Origin: Flavobacterium sp.
GTDB lineage: Bacteria > Bacteroidota > Bacteroidia > Flavobacteriales > Flavobacteriaceae
DNA: 60,253 bases
Direction of reading: 5' to 3'
Assembly (NCBI GenBank): GCA_010365135.1
Contig: JAAFGY010000004.1
Span: forward strand, 1 to 60,253
Position numbers and translations under genes: made by a program. Below the pieces are notes generated by a model, which worked only from the letters and a program-made list of their open reading frames with translations, made no database searches and was not told where the DNA came from. The stretch's first letter is position 1, and the number at the start of each line of letters is the position of its first letter. Of the stretch, positions 31,830 through 40,157 are shown one piece after another.

Positions 31830-32531
31830 TTATTGCAATTGTTTTTTTAAATCTTCTTCGCTAATATAACCAGAATATTTCCATTTTATTTGCTTGTTTT
31901 CATATAAAATTAAGGTCGGAAGTTCATCGATTTTCATTTCTTTTACCAAGGTAGGATTTTCATCCGCATCTAATCTTACGATAACCACTTTGTCGGCCAT
32001 ATCTTTTTGCATTTTATCAAGATAAGGTCCCATTTTTTTACAAGGCGCACACCATTTGGCATTGAAATCAATCAATACTTTTTTATCGGTGTTTAATAGT
32101 TCAGCAAATTCCTGCGGACAAACTCCAATAATTCTGTCCGTTGGTTTAGAAAATCCATCGGCATCCCATTTTAATAAACCACCTTTCAGATTATAAATGG
32201 TTTTAAAGCCTAATTCTTCTAATTTGGCAGCAGCTTGAGGGCTTCTGTTGCTGGTTTTACAATACACAAAAACTGGTTTTGTTTTGTCCAATTTTTTGGC
32301 ATTTACTACAAAATCATCGCCAAGCCAATCGATATTTTTGGCATTGTCAATGTGTCCTCCTGAAAATTCTTGAGGAGTTCTTACATCTATAATTTGCGCA
32401 TTTGCAGTCTCCTTTATTTTAGTGGAAAAAGCCTCAGGATCAATATTTACAATATTTTTCGATGTTTGTCCTTGGCAAGATAAAATCGTGAAGGATGTAA
32501 TTAAAGCAATGAAAAGGGCACGAAATTTCAT
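31830..32531 (-). CDS. lipoprotein with fused rhodanese and thioredoxin domains
   Basis: A 233-residue envelope protein. The signal peptide ends in a lipobox, SFTILSC, with C19 as lipidation site. A rhodanese domain follows (about 28-128) with active-site loop C91-K-T-S-N-R-S, then a thioredoxin domain (about 135-233) with W-C161-A-P-C164. The thioredoxin half should act as a periplasm-facing reductase or oxidase; the rhodanese half carries persulfide sulfur. Both catalytic cysteines are intact. It is the first gene of the run to asnB. Confidence 0.93.
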   Translation of the reverse strand: MKFRALFIALITSFTILSCQGQTSKNIVNIDPEAFSTKIKETANAQIIDVRTPQEFSGGHIDNAKNIDWLGDDFVVNAKKLDKTKPVFVYCKTSNRSPQAAAKLEELGFKTIYNLKGGLLKWDADGFSKPTDRIIGVCPQEFAELLNTDKKVLIDFNAKWCAPCKKMGPYLDKMQKDMADKVVIVRLDADENPTLVKEMKIDELPTLILYENKQIKWKYSGYISEEDLKKQLQ

Positions 32532-32624
32532 AATGGTTCGTATTTATTTTTAGGACGCTAAAATAAGTAATTTCTTTTTCTAATTCAGAAAGAATAAGTT
32601 AAAGAAATTAAAATTAATATTAAA

Positions 32625-33665
32625 TTAATTTGCATTTCCAGCTTTTGCTTGATATAAATTTCTGGCGTTCGAACGAAATGCATGGACTCTTAGCAGAGAA
32701 TTTTCCCGAATGTCTTCCCAAAATAAATTGACGTCTCCAGAATGATAATTTGGCATTGTTAAGAGAAGGTAACGATACGGAAAATGAGGTGTGGAAATCC
32801 ATATTACACCATCGGCGGTATGAGTGTCAAAACTATTTTTATACAATTTGCCATTAGAGTACAAAAAACCTTTGTGAAGTTGCCTTTTTGCAAAAGATGT
32901 AGTGTCCCAAGTCACAGGATTTATCACCACTTTTCCTTTGAACCATTTGTATTTATTTTTGTCAATTTTTTTTTTGAAGGTATTCCAAGTTACAAATCCG
33001 CCAATTTGGTCAGGCTGTTCCATAAATGGAATGGTTGTGAAATGATTTCTATCCAATCCAATTCCTGGAATGTACGCCGCGACTAGTTGATTTTGTAAAG
33101 GTTTACCATCAAAAAAATCCTTCAATAAATAGGAAATATGTGTGCTTCCCTGACTGTGTCCCGCCAGAATAATACCGCGACCGTGATTATAATGTTTCAA
33201 ATAATATTCGAATGCCGCTTTTACATCGGAATAGGCTAACAATAATGCAGTTTCGCCACCATTTTCAAGATTGGTATACGCACGAATGTGAGCTTGGCGA
33301 TAAAAAGGAACATACAAACTGCCCGAATTTCCCCAAGCGGATGCTTGAAGACGCACCGCGACATTCAAAACTTTATTTTTTTGAACGGTGTCTTCTAGCG
33401 AAACATTCCACCTTTTGTCTTTGGGCGAGACAATCAAGGTGGGGTAAACATAAAAAACATCAATAGAATCTTGTGGATTTTGCACGGAATACTCCTTTAT
33501 AGTTTTAGAATAATTTTCGGGCAAAACCGCCCAATTATTTTTTAAGGAATAGTCAACAACATCCGTTAAAGCATACGAAGTTTTAATGCCAGCATTCGTA
33601 TTTTGAGCATTCGCTCCCAAGAAAATAAAACCTATAAAAAACAAAGAGAGTATCTGATGTTTCAT
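32625..33665 (-). CDS. DUF3089 alpha/beta-hydrolase-like secreted protein
   Basis: A 346-residue protein with a signal peptide (about 1-20, 'MKHQILSLFFIGFIFLGANA'). The DUF3089 pattern is visible: 'DSIDVFYVYPTL', 'RQAHIRAYTNLENGGETALLLAYSDVKAAFEYYLKHYNHGRGIILAGHSQGS' with GHSQG as nucleophile elbow, and the C-terminal 'GDVNLFWEDIRENSLLRVHAF'. The substrate is unknown. I chose the ATG at 33665, which gives a proper signal peptide; the frame runs open to 33686. It lies 93 nt upstream of the lipoprotein gene. Confidence 0.88.
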   Translation of the reverse strand: MKHQILSLFFIGFIFLGANAQNTNAGIKTSYALTDVVDYSLKNNWAVLPENYSKTIKEYSVQNPQDSIDVFYVYPTLIVSPKDKRWNVSLEDTVQKNKVLNVAVRLQASAWGNSGSLYVPFYRQAHIRAYTNLENGGETALLLAYSDVKAAFEYYLKHYNHGRGIILAGHSQGSTHISYLLKDFFDGKPLQNQLVAAYIPGIGLDRNHFTTIPFMEQPDQIGGFVTWNTFKKKIDKNKYKWFKGKVVINPVTWDTTSFAKRQLHKGFLYSNGKLYKNSFDTHTADGVIWISTPHFPYRYLLLTMPNYHSGDVNLFWEDIRENSLLRVHAFRSNARNLYQAKAGNAN

Positions 33666-33710
33666 TAGTAACGTTTTTATAATCAAGTAAATATAATAAT
33701 TTTTAAAAGA

Positions 33711-34790
33711 TCACAAGTTAAAAATTTTATAAGTTTGATGGGTAGATTTAACAATTTTTTCGGTTCGTTCAGGATGAGTATCCGAAATAAAAAGTTGTCC
33801 AAAAGTATCGCTGTTGACCATTTCGATTATTTTCGCCACGCGAGTTTCGTCCAATTTATCGAAAATATCGTCGAAAAGTAAAATAGGTTTAAATCCACTT
33901 TGGTTTTTTAAAAATTCAAATTGTGCCAATTTTAAGGCGATTAAAAATGATTTTTGTTGGCCTTGAGAACCAAATTTCTTGATGGGATAATTATCTATTT
34001 CAAACGACAAATCGTCCTTGTGAATTCCAATACTAGTGTATTGCAAAGCCCTGTCTTTATTAATGTTTTCCTCTAAAAGTGTTAATAAATTATTTTCGAA
34101 TAAATGACTTTCATAAACCACTTGAACCGTTTCTTGTGAACCTGTAATGGCTTGATGATGTGTGTTGAAAATAGGAATAAATTGGGCGATAAATTCTTTT
34201 CGCTTTTCGAAAATGTATTTCCCAAAAGTGTTCATTTGTTCATTATAAATGGAAAGGGTGTCATCGTCAAAAACATAATTTACGGCAAAATATTTTAGCA
34301 AAGCATTGCGCTGACTCGTCACTTTTTGGTACTGAATCAGTTGTTTTAGATATTGAGAATCCGATTGCGAAATAACGCTATCCATAAATTTTCTTCGGGT
34401 TTCGCTGCCTTCCACAATCAAATCTCGATCTGCGGGCGAGATAATAACTAATGGAATAAACCCAACGTGTTCCGAAAATTTATCATAGATTTTTCCGTTG
34501 CGTTTCAATATTTTTTTCTGTCCCTTTTTGAGGCTGCAAATGATTTGTTCGTTTCTTTCGTTGATTTCAAACGTGCCGTCGATGACAAAAAACTCTTCCC
34601 CGTGTTTTATATTTTGAACTGCCAATGGGTTAAAATAACTTTTTCCGTAAGACAAATGGTAGATTGCATCTAGCACATTGGTCTTTCCAATTCCGTTTCT
34701 GCCTACAAAACAATTTATTTTGCCCACAAAATCGAAACTTGCCTCCGAAAAGTTCTTATAATTGAATAGGGAAATGTTTTTTAAATACAT
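33711..34790 (-). CDS. recF: DNA replication and repair protein RecF
   Basis: An SMC-like ATPase that helps load RecA at gaps with RecO and RecR. The 359-residue protein has Walker A GRNGIGKT (30-37), the ABC-type signature '[19 protein letters not shown]' and Walker B '[15 protein letters not shown]'. Length and start are normal. It diverges from the TPR gene. No dnaA or dnaN lies beside it. Confidence 0.97.
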   Translation of the reverse strand: MYLKNISLFNYKNFSEASFDFVGKINCFVGRNGIGKTNVLDAIYHLSYGKSYFNPLAVQNIKHGEEFFVIDGTFEINERNEQIICSLKKGQKKILKRNGKIYDKFSEHVGFIPLVIISPADRDLIVEGSETRRKFMDSVISQSDSQYLKQLIQYQKVTSQRNALLKYFAVNYVFDDDTLSIYNEQMNTFGKYIFEKRKEFIAQFIPIFNTHHQAITGSQETVQVVYESHLFENNLLTLLEENINKDRALQYTSIGIHKDDLSFEIDNYPIKKFGSQGQQKSFLIALKLAQFEFLKNQSGFKPILLFDDIFDKLDETRVAKIIEMVNSDTFGQLFISDTHPERTEKIVKSTHQTYKIFNL

Positions 34791-34903
34791 TGTAAACGCT
34801 TGCTATTGTTGAGAATCTTCCTGATTTTGGACAATTTTTTTTAAGTGGGTGCAAATTATTGAAAAATATCGATAAAAGAGGTTTTAGATTTGAATAAATA
34901 TTA

Positions 34904-34911
34904 TATTTTTG
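34904..34911 (+). promoter_or_regulatory. -7 box TATTTTTG for the TPR gene
   Basis: TATTTTTG, 23 nt before the ATG at 34935. A TTG lies only 11 nt upstream of it, too close for a standard promoter. Confidence 0.45.
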
Positions 34912-34934
34912 CGACTCACTAAATTAATATTTAA

Positions 34935-35708
34935 ATGGCTACTTATAATAAGAGAGGATATAAACCAGCGAAAGAAAAAGAAGGAAAAGAAGTTACTGAA
35001 GACATAAAAGTTATCGAAAAAAATAGCGCAACTGCGGGTGTTTTTTCAACATTGGACGAGACGGCATCAAAAACCGAGGATTTTGTTGCTAGAAACCAAA
35101 AAATTATTATTGGAATAGTTGGTGCGATTGCATTATTGACGGTGGGTTATTTGGCCTATCAAAAATTTGTTGCTGCACCAAAAGAAGAAGATGCTGCTAC
35201 CCAAATGTTTGTTGCACAACAAAACTTTCAAAAAGCGACTGATGGAGTTGCAAGCGATTCCTTATATAAATTATCACTGAATGGTTCGGAGGGTAAATGG
35301 GGATTTGTGAAAATTGCAGATGAATATTCTGGAACTGACGCAGGAAATCTAGCCAATTATTATGCAGGTATTGCTTTCTTAAATGCCAGAAAATATACTG
35401 AAGCGATTGACTATTTAAGCAAATTTAAATCGGAAGATATTGTTTTGAGTGCTATGGCGAAAGGAGCAATTGGAGATGCTTATTCGCAAAATAACCAACC
35501 AAAAGAAGCTTTGGAAAATTATGTAAAAGCGGCGGAAAGCAATAAAAATGATTTTACTACGCCACGTTTCTTGTTAAAAGCTGGAAAAACAGCTTTGGCA
35601 TTGGGAAATAAAGTAGATGCTTTGAAATATTTCACCGATATTAAAGACAATTTTGATGCTTCTCCAGAAGCAGCTACAATAGATGTTTTAATAGGATTAG
35701 CACAATAA
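34935..35708 (+). CDS. membrane-anchored TPR protein (YfgM-like)
   Basis: A 257-residue protein: charged cytoplasmic N-terminus, one membrane helix at about 57-77 ('IIIGIVGAIALLTVGYLAY'), then helical repeats with TPR spacing such as 'GNLANYYAGIAFLNARKYTEAIDYLSKF' and 'AKGAIGDAYSQNNQPKEALENYVKAAES'. This layout resembles YfgM-type proteins that assist translocon-associated chaperones, but the similarity is structural and the role is unproven. It lies 81 nt upstream of ribH, which has its own promoter. Confidence 0.88.
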   Translation: MATYNKRGYKPAKEKEGKEVTEDIKVIEKNSATAGVFSTLDETASKTEDFVARNQKIIIGIVGAIALLTVGYLAYQKFVAAPKEEDAATQMFVAQQNFQKATDGVASDSLYKLSLNGSEGKWGFVKIADEYSGTDAGNLANYYAGIAFLNARKYTEAIDYLSKFKSEDIVLSAMAKGAIGDAYSQNNQPKEALENYVKAAESNKNDFTTPRFLLKAGKTALALGNKVDALKYFTDIKDNFDASPEAATIDVLIGLAQ

Positions 35709-35722
35709 AAATAATTTTTAGA

Positions 35723-35755
35723 TTGCAGATTTAAGATTTTAGATTCGTATTTTTG
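35723..35755 (+). promoter_or_regulatory. ribH promoter TTG-N22-TATTTTTG
   Basis: TTG at 35723-35725 and TATTTTTG at 35748-35755 with a 22-nt spacer, at the upper end of the usual range. The ribH ATG is at 35790, leaving a leader of about 30 nt made of heptamer-like sequence. No FMN riboswitch is seen. Confidence 0.55.
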
Positions 35756-35789
35756 TAATGTAATCTAAATTTTAAAATCTTAATTAAAG

Positions 35790-36359
35790 ATGGCAACGAT
35801 AAATAAAAACTTATCCGACTACGATAAAAACTCAATCCCAAGCGCGAAAGATTTTCGGTTTGGGATTGTTGTTTCAGAATGGAATGATACTATTACCGAA
35901 GGGCTTTGTTTGGGCGCTGTTCAGGGCCTTGTAGAAAATGAAGTGCCATTAGAACACATCATTCGATGGAATGTTCCTGGTAGTTTCGAACTCGTTTATG
36001 GCGCTAAAAAAATGTTGCAAACCCAAAATGTCGATGCAGTAATTGCTATTGGTTGCGTGATTCAAGGCGAAACCAAACACTTTGACTTTGTTTGCGAAGC
36101 GGTTTCACAAGGTATAAAAGACCTGAATGTGGAAACGGATATTCCCGTTATTTTTTGTGTTTTGACCGATAATACAATGCAACAATCCATAGATAGAAGT
36201 GGTGGAAAGCACGGAAATAAAGGAACCGAAGCGGCTATTGCGGCAATAAAAATGGCGTATTTGAGATATCAAGCCTCATTTAGTCAGCATCTTAAAAACC
36301 AACAATTATTGTCTACCGGACCTTTGCAAATCGAAGGTTTGAAGATGATTGAAGAATAA
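35790..36359 (+). CDS. ribH: 6,7-dimethyl-8-ribityllumazine synthase
   Basis: The penultimate enzyme of riboflavin synthesis, condensing 3,4-dihydroxybutanone-4-phosphate with the pyrimidine intermediate. Key segments: 'GIVVSEWNDTITEGLCLGA', 'VPGSFELVYGAKKM', 'VIAIGCVIQGETKHFDFV' with the catalytic histidine, and 'GGKHGNKGTEAAIAAIKM'. At 189 residues it is longer than the common 150-170 because of a C-terminal tail. A terminator follows 19 nt after the stop. Confidence 0.97.
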   Translation: MATINKNLSDYDKNSIPSAKDFRFGIVVSEWNDTITEGLCLGAVQGLVENEVPLEHIIRWNVPGSFELVYGAKKMLQTQNVDAVIAIGCVIQGETKHFDFVCEAVSQGIKDLNVETDIPVIFCVLTDNTMQQSIDRSGGKHGNKGTEAAIAAIKMAYLRYQASFSQHLKNQQLLSTGPLQIEGLKMIEE

Positions 36360-36378
36360 AAACAAAAATTTAAATTTA

Positions 36379-36411
36379 AAACCTATACTGTTCTATTGAT
36401 GGTATAGGTTT
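36379..36411 (+). terminator. terminator of ribH
   Basis: AAACCTATAC (36379-36388) pairs with GTATAGGTTT (36402-36411), 13-nt loop, followed by more T (TTTTGTTTTTT). Confidence 0.88.
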
Positions 36412-36527
36412 TTTTGTTTTTTATGACCATTTTAGATAGCAATCACAATAGAAAATCCTTAAATTTGCTCACTTTGGGTTTTGGATTACAAATCTGAAAT
36501 CTGAAATCTAACATCTGAAATCTAAAA

Positions 36528-38372
36528 ATGTCGAGTATCATTCAATTACTTCCTGATCACGTTGCCAATCAAATTGCCGCTGGAGAAGTCGTTCAGCGAC
36601 CGGCTTCGGTAGTCAAAGAATTGCTAGAAAATGCCGTTGATGCTGGAGCAAATGATATTAAATTAATTTTAAAAGATGCCGGAAAATCATTGGTTCAAGT
36701 CATTGATAATGGTTCGGGAATGAACATTACCGATGCGCGATTGTGTTTTGAACGCCACGCCACTTCTAAAATTCGTCAGGCCGAAGATTTATTTTCGTTG
36801 CATACCAAAGGTTTTCGCGGTGAAGCTTTAGCATCAATTGCAGCGATTGCTCACGTGGAAATGAAAACCAAGCAAGATCAAGGAGAATTGGGAACGCATA
36901 TTGTCATTGAAGGCAGTAAATTTGTGTCTCAAGATGTGGCGGTTTTGCCAAAAGGAACTTCGTTTGGAGTCAAAAATTTATTTTTTAATATTCCTGCACG
37001 TCGTAATTTCCTGAAGTCGGATACGGTGGAATACCGTCATATCATTGATGAGTTTCAACGTGTAGCATTGGCACACCCACAATTATATTTTACTTTTTAT
37101 CACAATGGAAGCGAAATGTTCAATTTGCATCCTTCGAGTTTGAGACAAAGAATTGTCAATATTTTTTCGGGTAAAACCAATGAAAAATTGGTTCCTGTAA
37201 ACGAAGAAACCGAAATTGTGAACATACAAGGTTTTGTTTGCAAGCCTGAATTTGCGAAGAAAAACCGTGGAGAACAGTTTTTCTTTGTCAACGATCGTTT
37301 TATAAAAAGCGGTTATTTGCACCACGCTGTGATGGCTGCTTATGATGGTTTGTTAAAAGACGGCGCACAACCTAGTTATTTCATTTACCTTCAAGTGCCA
37401 CCAAATACCATCGATATTAACATTCATCCCACAAAAACGGAGATTAAATTTGATGACGAGTCGGCTTTGTACGCTATTTTGCGTTCATCGATAAAACACA
37501 GTTTGGGACAATTTAATGTTGCTCCCATTTTGGATTTTGAACGCGACGCCAATTTGGATACGCCTTATCATTACAAAGATTTGGGAGGCACTACGCCAAC
37601 GGTTCAAGTTGATGGCAGTTTCAATCCGTTTTCGGAGGAAGACAAACCAAATAAACATTTTGTCAATTATAGAAAGCCAGAAACAACTGCAAACTGGGAA
37701 GGTTTGTATGTGGGTTTGAACCAAGATTCGGAGCTAATTGGCACGATGACTTTCGAAAATGAGACCGTAACATCTTCTTTATTCAATACTGAAGACGTGG
37801 AACAAGCGGTTCATAAAACCTATCAAATCCATAAAAAATACATTGTAAATCCCATAAAATCTGGAATGATCATTGTGGATCAACAGCGCGCGCATCAACG
37901 GATTTTGTACGAACAATTTTTGACGAATATCACGGTCAATTTAGCATCAAGTCAGCAATTGTTATTTCCACTACATTTGTATTTTTCTAATGGTGAAATG
38001 CAATTGATAAAAGAATTGAAGCCTTCGTTGATCAATACCGGTTTTGTTTTTGAGGAAACAAACGATAATAGTGTGGTTATTTCAGGTTTGCCAGTCAACG
38101 TTTCCGAAAGCGAAACTTCGCTGGTTTTAGAACAATTATTAAGCGATTTACGCGATGGAATTCCCGAAAGTAGTTTCAGTCAGAACGATACCATTGCCAA
38201 ATCTATGGCGCAAAGTTTAGCCGTAAAAACTGGAACTTATTTGACACAAAAAGAACAAGAAAATCTGGTAAACGGTCTTTTTGCTTGCAAAGATCCCAAT
38301 GTTTCACCATTTCAAAAACCAACTTTCATCACGATGCGTGTGGAAGACTTAGACAAAAAATTTGCACTATGA
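36528..38372 (+). CDS. mutL: DNA mismatch repair protein MutL
   Basis: A 614-residue GHKL ATPase that couples MutS recognition to strand repair. The N-terminal ATPase has 'ELLENAVDAGANDIKL', 'VIDNGSGM' and 'HTKGFRGEALASIAAI'. In the C-terminal domain, the position of the endonuclease motif DQHA(x)2E(x)4E reads DQQRAHQRILYE from D451: the metal-binding histidine and first glutamate are both glutamine. Nicking activity may therefore be lost or changed. A TAAATTTG box at 36460-36467 may be its promoter. It overlaps the first rhomboid gene by 4 nt. Confidence 0.97.
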   Translation: MSSIIQLLPDHVANQIAAGEVVQRPASVVKELLENAVDAGANDIKLILKDAGKSLVQVIDNGSGMNITDARLCFERHATSKIRQAEDLFSLHTKGFRGEALASIAAIAHVEMKTKQDQGELGTHIVIEGSKFVSQDVAVLPKGTSFGVKNLFFNIPARRNFLKSDTVEYRHIIDEFQRVALAHPQLYFTFYHNGSEMFNLHPSSLRQRIVNIFSGKTNEKLVPVNEETEIVNIQGFVCKPEFAKKNRGEQFFFVNDRFIKSGYLHHAVMAAYDGLLKDGAQPSYFIYLQVPPNTIDINIHPTKTEIKFDDESALYAILRSSIKHSLGQFNVAPILDFERDANLDTPYHYKDLGGTTPTVQVDGSFNPFSEEDKPNKHFVNYRKPETTANWEGLYVGLNQDSELIGTMTFENETVTSSLFNTEDVEQAVHKTYQIHKKYIVNPIKSGMIIVDQQRAHQRILYEQFLTNITVNLASSQQLLFPLHLYFSNGEMQLIKELKPSLINTGFVFEETNDNSVVISGLPVNVSESETSLVLEQLLSDLRDGIPESSFSQNDTIAKSMAQSLAVKTGTYLTQKEQENLVNGLFACKDPNVSPFQKPTFITMRVEDLDKKFAL

Positions 38373-39181
38373 TGAATATCACGCCAGTTGTAAAACAGCT
38401 ATTAATTATTAATATTATCTTTTTTATTGGATCCTATTTTGTGCCAGTATCTTATGATTTATTTGCACTTTATTATCCTGAAAACGATGGATTTAAAATT
38501 TGGCAACTCATCACGCATATGTTTATGCACGCTCCATTTCCAAATGTTTCACACATTTTATTTAATATGTTTGCGCTGTATTCTTTTGGTAGTGCTTTGG
38601 AGCATTTTTGGGGTGGAAAAAAATTCTTATTTTTCTACATTTCGTGCGGATTGGGAGCAGCTTTATTGCATACGGCAGTCAATTATATAGAGATTCACTC
38701 TTTGGTATCGCAAGTGGCCAGTTTAAATTTAACAACTACAGAATTACATCAATTATTAAATGCAGATTACCCTTCGCTTTTTGATAAAAAAGGGAAAATG
38801 ATGGCAGGTGATATCAATTCTCTTTTAGAAAGAGTTCATTGTACTCAGCAACAATTTAATGTAATTTTGGAGGCATCAAATATTTCAAAAGGCACTGTTA
38901 TTGGTGCTTCGGGAGCTATTTATGGATTGTTGGCTGCTTTTGCTTTTATGTTTCCGAATGCAGAATTGGCTTTGTTATTTATTCCGATTCCAATAAAAGC
39001 GAAGTATTTTGTGCCTGGGATTTTGGCAATAGATTTGTTTTTAGGATTTAATGGTCAATCTATTTTTGGCGCCGGAAGCACCGGAATAGCACATTTTGCG
39101 CACGTAGGTGGTGCATTAACAGGTTTCTTAATGATGTGGTTTTGGAAGAAAAATCAGTTTGATAAAAATCGTTGGAATTAA
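38369..39181 (+). CDS. rhomboid-family intramembrane serine protease (1)
   Basis: A 270-residue, six-helix rhomboid. The catalytic serine is S181 in GASGAIYG, the histidine H245 in 'HFAHVGG', and the oxyanion asparagine N66 in 'SHILFNM'. Between TM2 and the serine helix lies a hydrophilic insertion of about 65 residues (106-176) absent from minimal rhomboids. The start overlaps the mutL stop as ATGA, so translation is coupled. An upstream frame to 38285 exists but lies inside mutL. Substrates are unknown. Confidence 0.93.
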   Translation: MMNITPVVKQLLIINIIFFIGSYFVPVSYDLFALYYPENDGFKIWQLITHMFMHAPFPNVSHILFNMFALYSFGSALEHFWGGKKFLFFYISCGLGAALLHTAVNYIEIHSLVSQVASLNLTTTELHQLLNADYPSLFDKKGKMMAGDINSLLERVHCTQQQFNVILEASNISKGTVIGASGAIYGLLAAFAFMFPNAELALLFIPIPIKAKYFVPGILAIDLFLGFNGQSIFGAGSTGIAHFAHVGGALTGFLMMWFWKKNQFDKNRWN

Positions 39182-39227
39182 ATCAGGTTGCAAATTAGAA
39201 TTTAAACTCTTAAATCAAAACTCTAAA

Positions 39228-40094
39228 ATGGCAAGTATTATAGATGATTTAAAAATGCAGTACAAATTTGGTGGAATGACCCAAAGGTTAATCTATTGGA
39301 ATGTAGCTTGTTTTCTAGTTTCATTAGTGTTTTTTTACCAATTTAGTGTGGGTGTTTTTGATTTTCCCAATTGGCTTGCGCTCAATTCCGAGCCATCGGT
39401 TTTTATAACAAAACCTTGGACTTTGCTCACGTATGCTTTTTTTCATGATGGATTTGGGCATATCTTTTTCAATATGATTGTCTTGAATTTTTCCAGCACA
39501 TTATTTCTTACTTTTTTCTCCCAAAAACAATTGTTGGGATTGTATGTATTGAGTGCCATATTTGCCGGAATGGCTTTTGTTATAGGCTATTATCTTTTGA
39601 ATTTTAGTGCTTCAATTGTTGGAGCTTCAGCAGCAATTATGGCGATTTTAGTAGCTACAACAACTTATCAACCTTTGATGAATGTGCGATTGTTGCTCAT
39701 TGGAAACGTGAAACTTTGGCACATCACACTTGTAATTCTTGTTATAGATTTGATGCAAATTCGTATAGAAAACACGGGCGGACACATCGCTCATTTAGCG
39801 GGTGCTTTTTTTGGGTTTATTTTTATTAAATTATTGCAAAACGGAACCGATTTGAGCAAAATAGTTTCAATCGTAATAGATTTTTTTATTAATTTGTTCC
39901 GGAAATCCCCATCGACACCATTCAAAAAGGTACATAAAAATTATAGAAAACCAGAAGCAAAACCTACTTCGAAAATTATAACGAAGGACAAAACGCAACA
40001 GCAAATAGATGAAATTTTGGATAAAATCAGTCGTTCAGGATATGATTGTTTAACAAAAGAAGAAAAAGAATTTTTGTTTAAAGCCGGGAAATAA
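39228..40094 (+). CDS. rhomboid-family intramembrane serine protease (2)
   Basis: A second, 288-residue rhomboid. S134 lies in 'VGASAAIM', H189 in 'HIAHLAG', and N82 in 'HIFFNM', so the protease appears active. Unlike the first copy it has no large insertion, but it carries a cytoplasmic C-terminal tail of about 85 residues ending in 'TKEEKEFLFKAGK'. I chose the ATG at 39228; the frame upstream overlaps the first rhomboid gene. It forms a unit with mutL, rhomboid 1 and the EEP gene. Confidence 0.93.
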   Translation: MASIIDDLKMQYKFGGMTQRLIYWNVACFLVSLVFFYQFSVGVFDFPNWLALNSEPSVFITKPWTLLTYAFFHDGFGHIFFNMIVLNFSSTLFLTFFSQKQLLGLYVLSAIFAGMAFVIGYYLLNFSASIVGASAAIMAILVATTTYQPLMNVRLLLIGNVKLWHITLVILVIDLMQIRIENTGGHIAHLAGAFFGFIFIKLLQNGTDLSKIVSIVIDFFINLFRKSPSTPFKKVHKNYRKPEAKPTSKIITKDKTQQQIDEILDKISRSGYDCLTKEEKEFLFKAGK

Positions 40095-40099
40095 TAGTG

Positions 40100-40134
40100 T
40101 TTCATGTTTCAAGTTGAGCACTTGAAACATGAAA
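40100..40134. repeat. perfect 15-bp inverted repeat between rhomboid 2 and the EEP gene
   Basis: TTTCATGTTTCAAGT (40100-40114) and ACTTGAAACATGAAA (40120-40134) with a 5-nt loop. No T-run follows. The arm is built from TTTCAAG-like heptamers, so it may belong to the same repeat habit as the other intergenic arrays. Confidence 0.75.
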
Positions 40135-40157
40135 TCTAAAACTTGAAACTAAAAAAA

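Noticed and set aside
40100..40134. parS-like site (TGTTTCA...TGAAACA half-sites)
   Set aside because: The half-sites are too far apart for a 16-bp parS palindrome, and the sequence is better explained as a heptamer-type inverted repeat.
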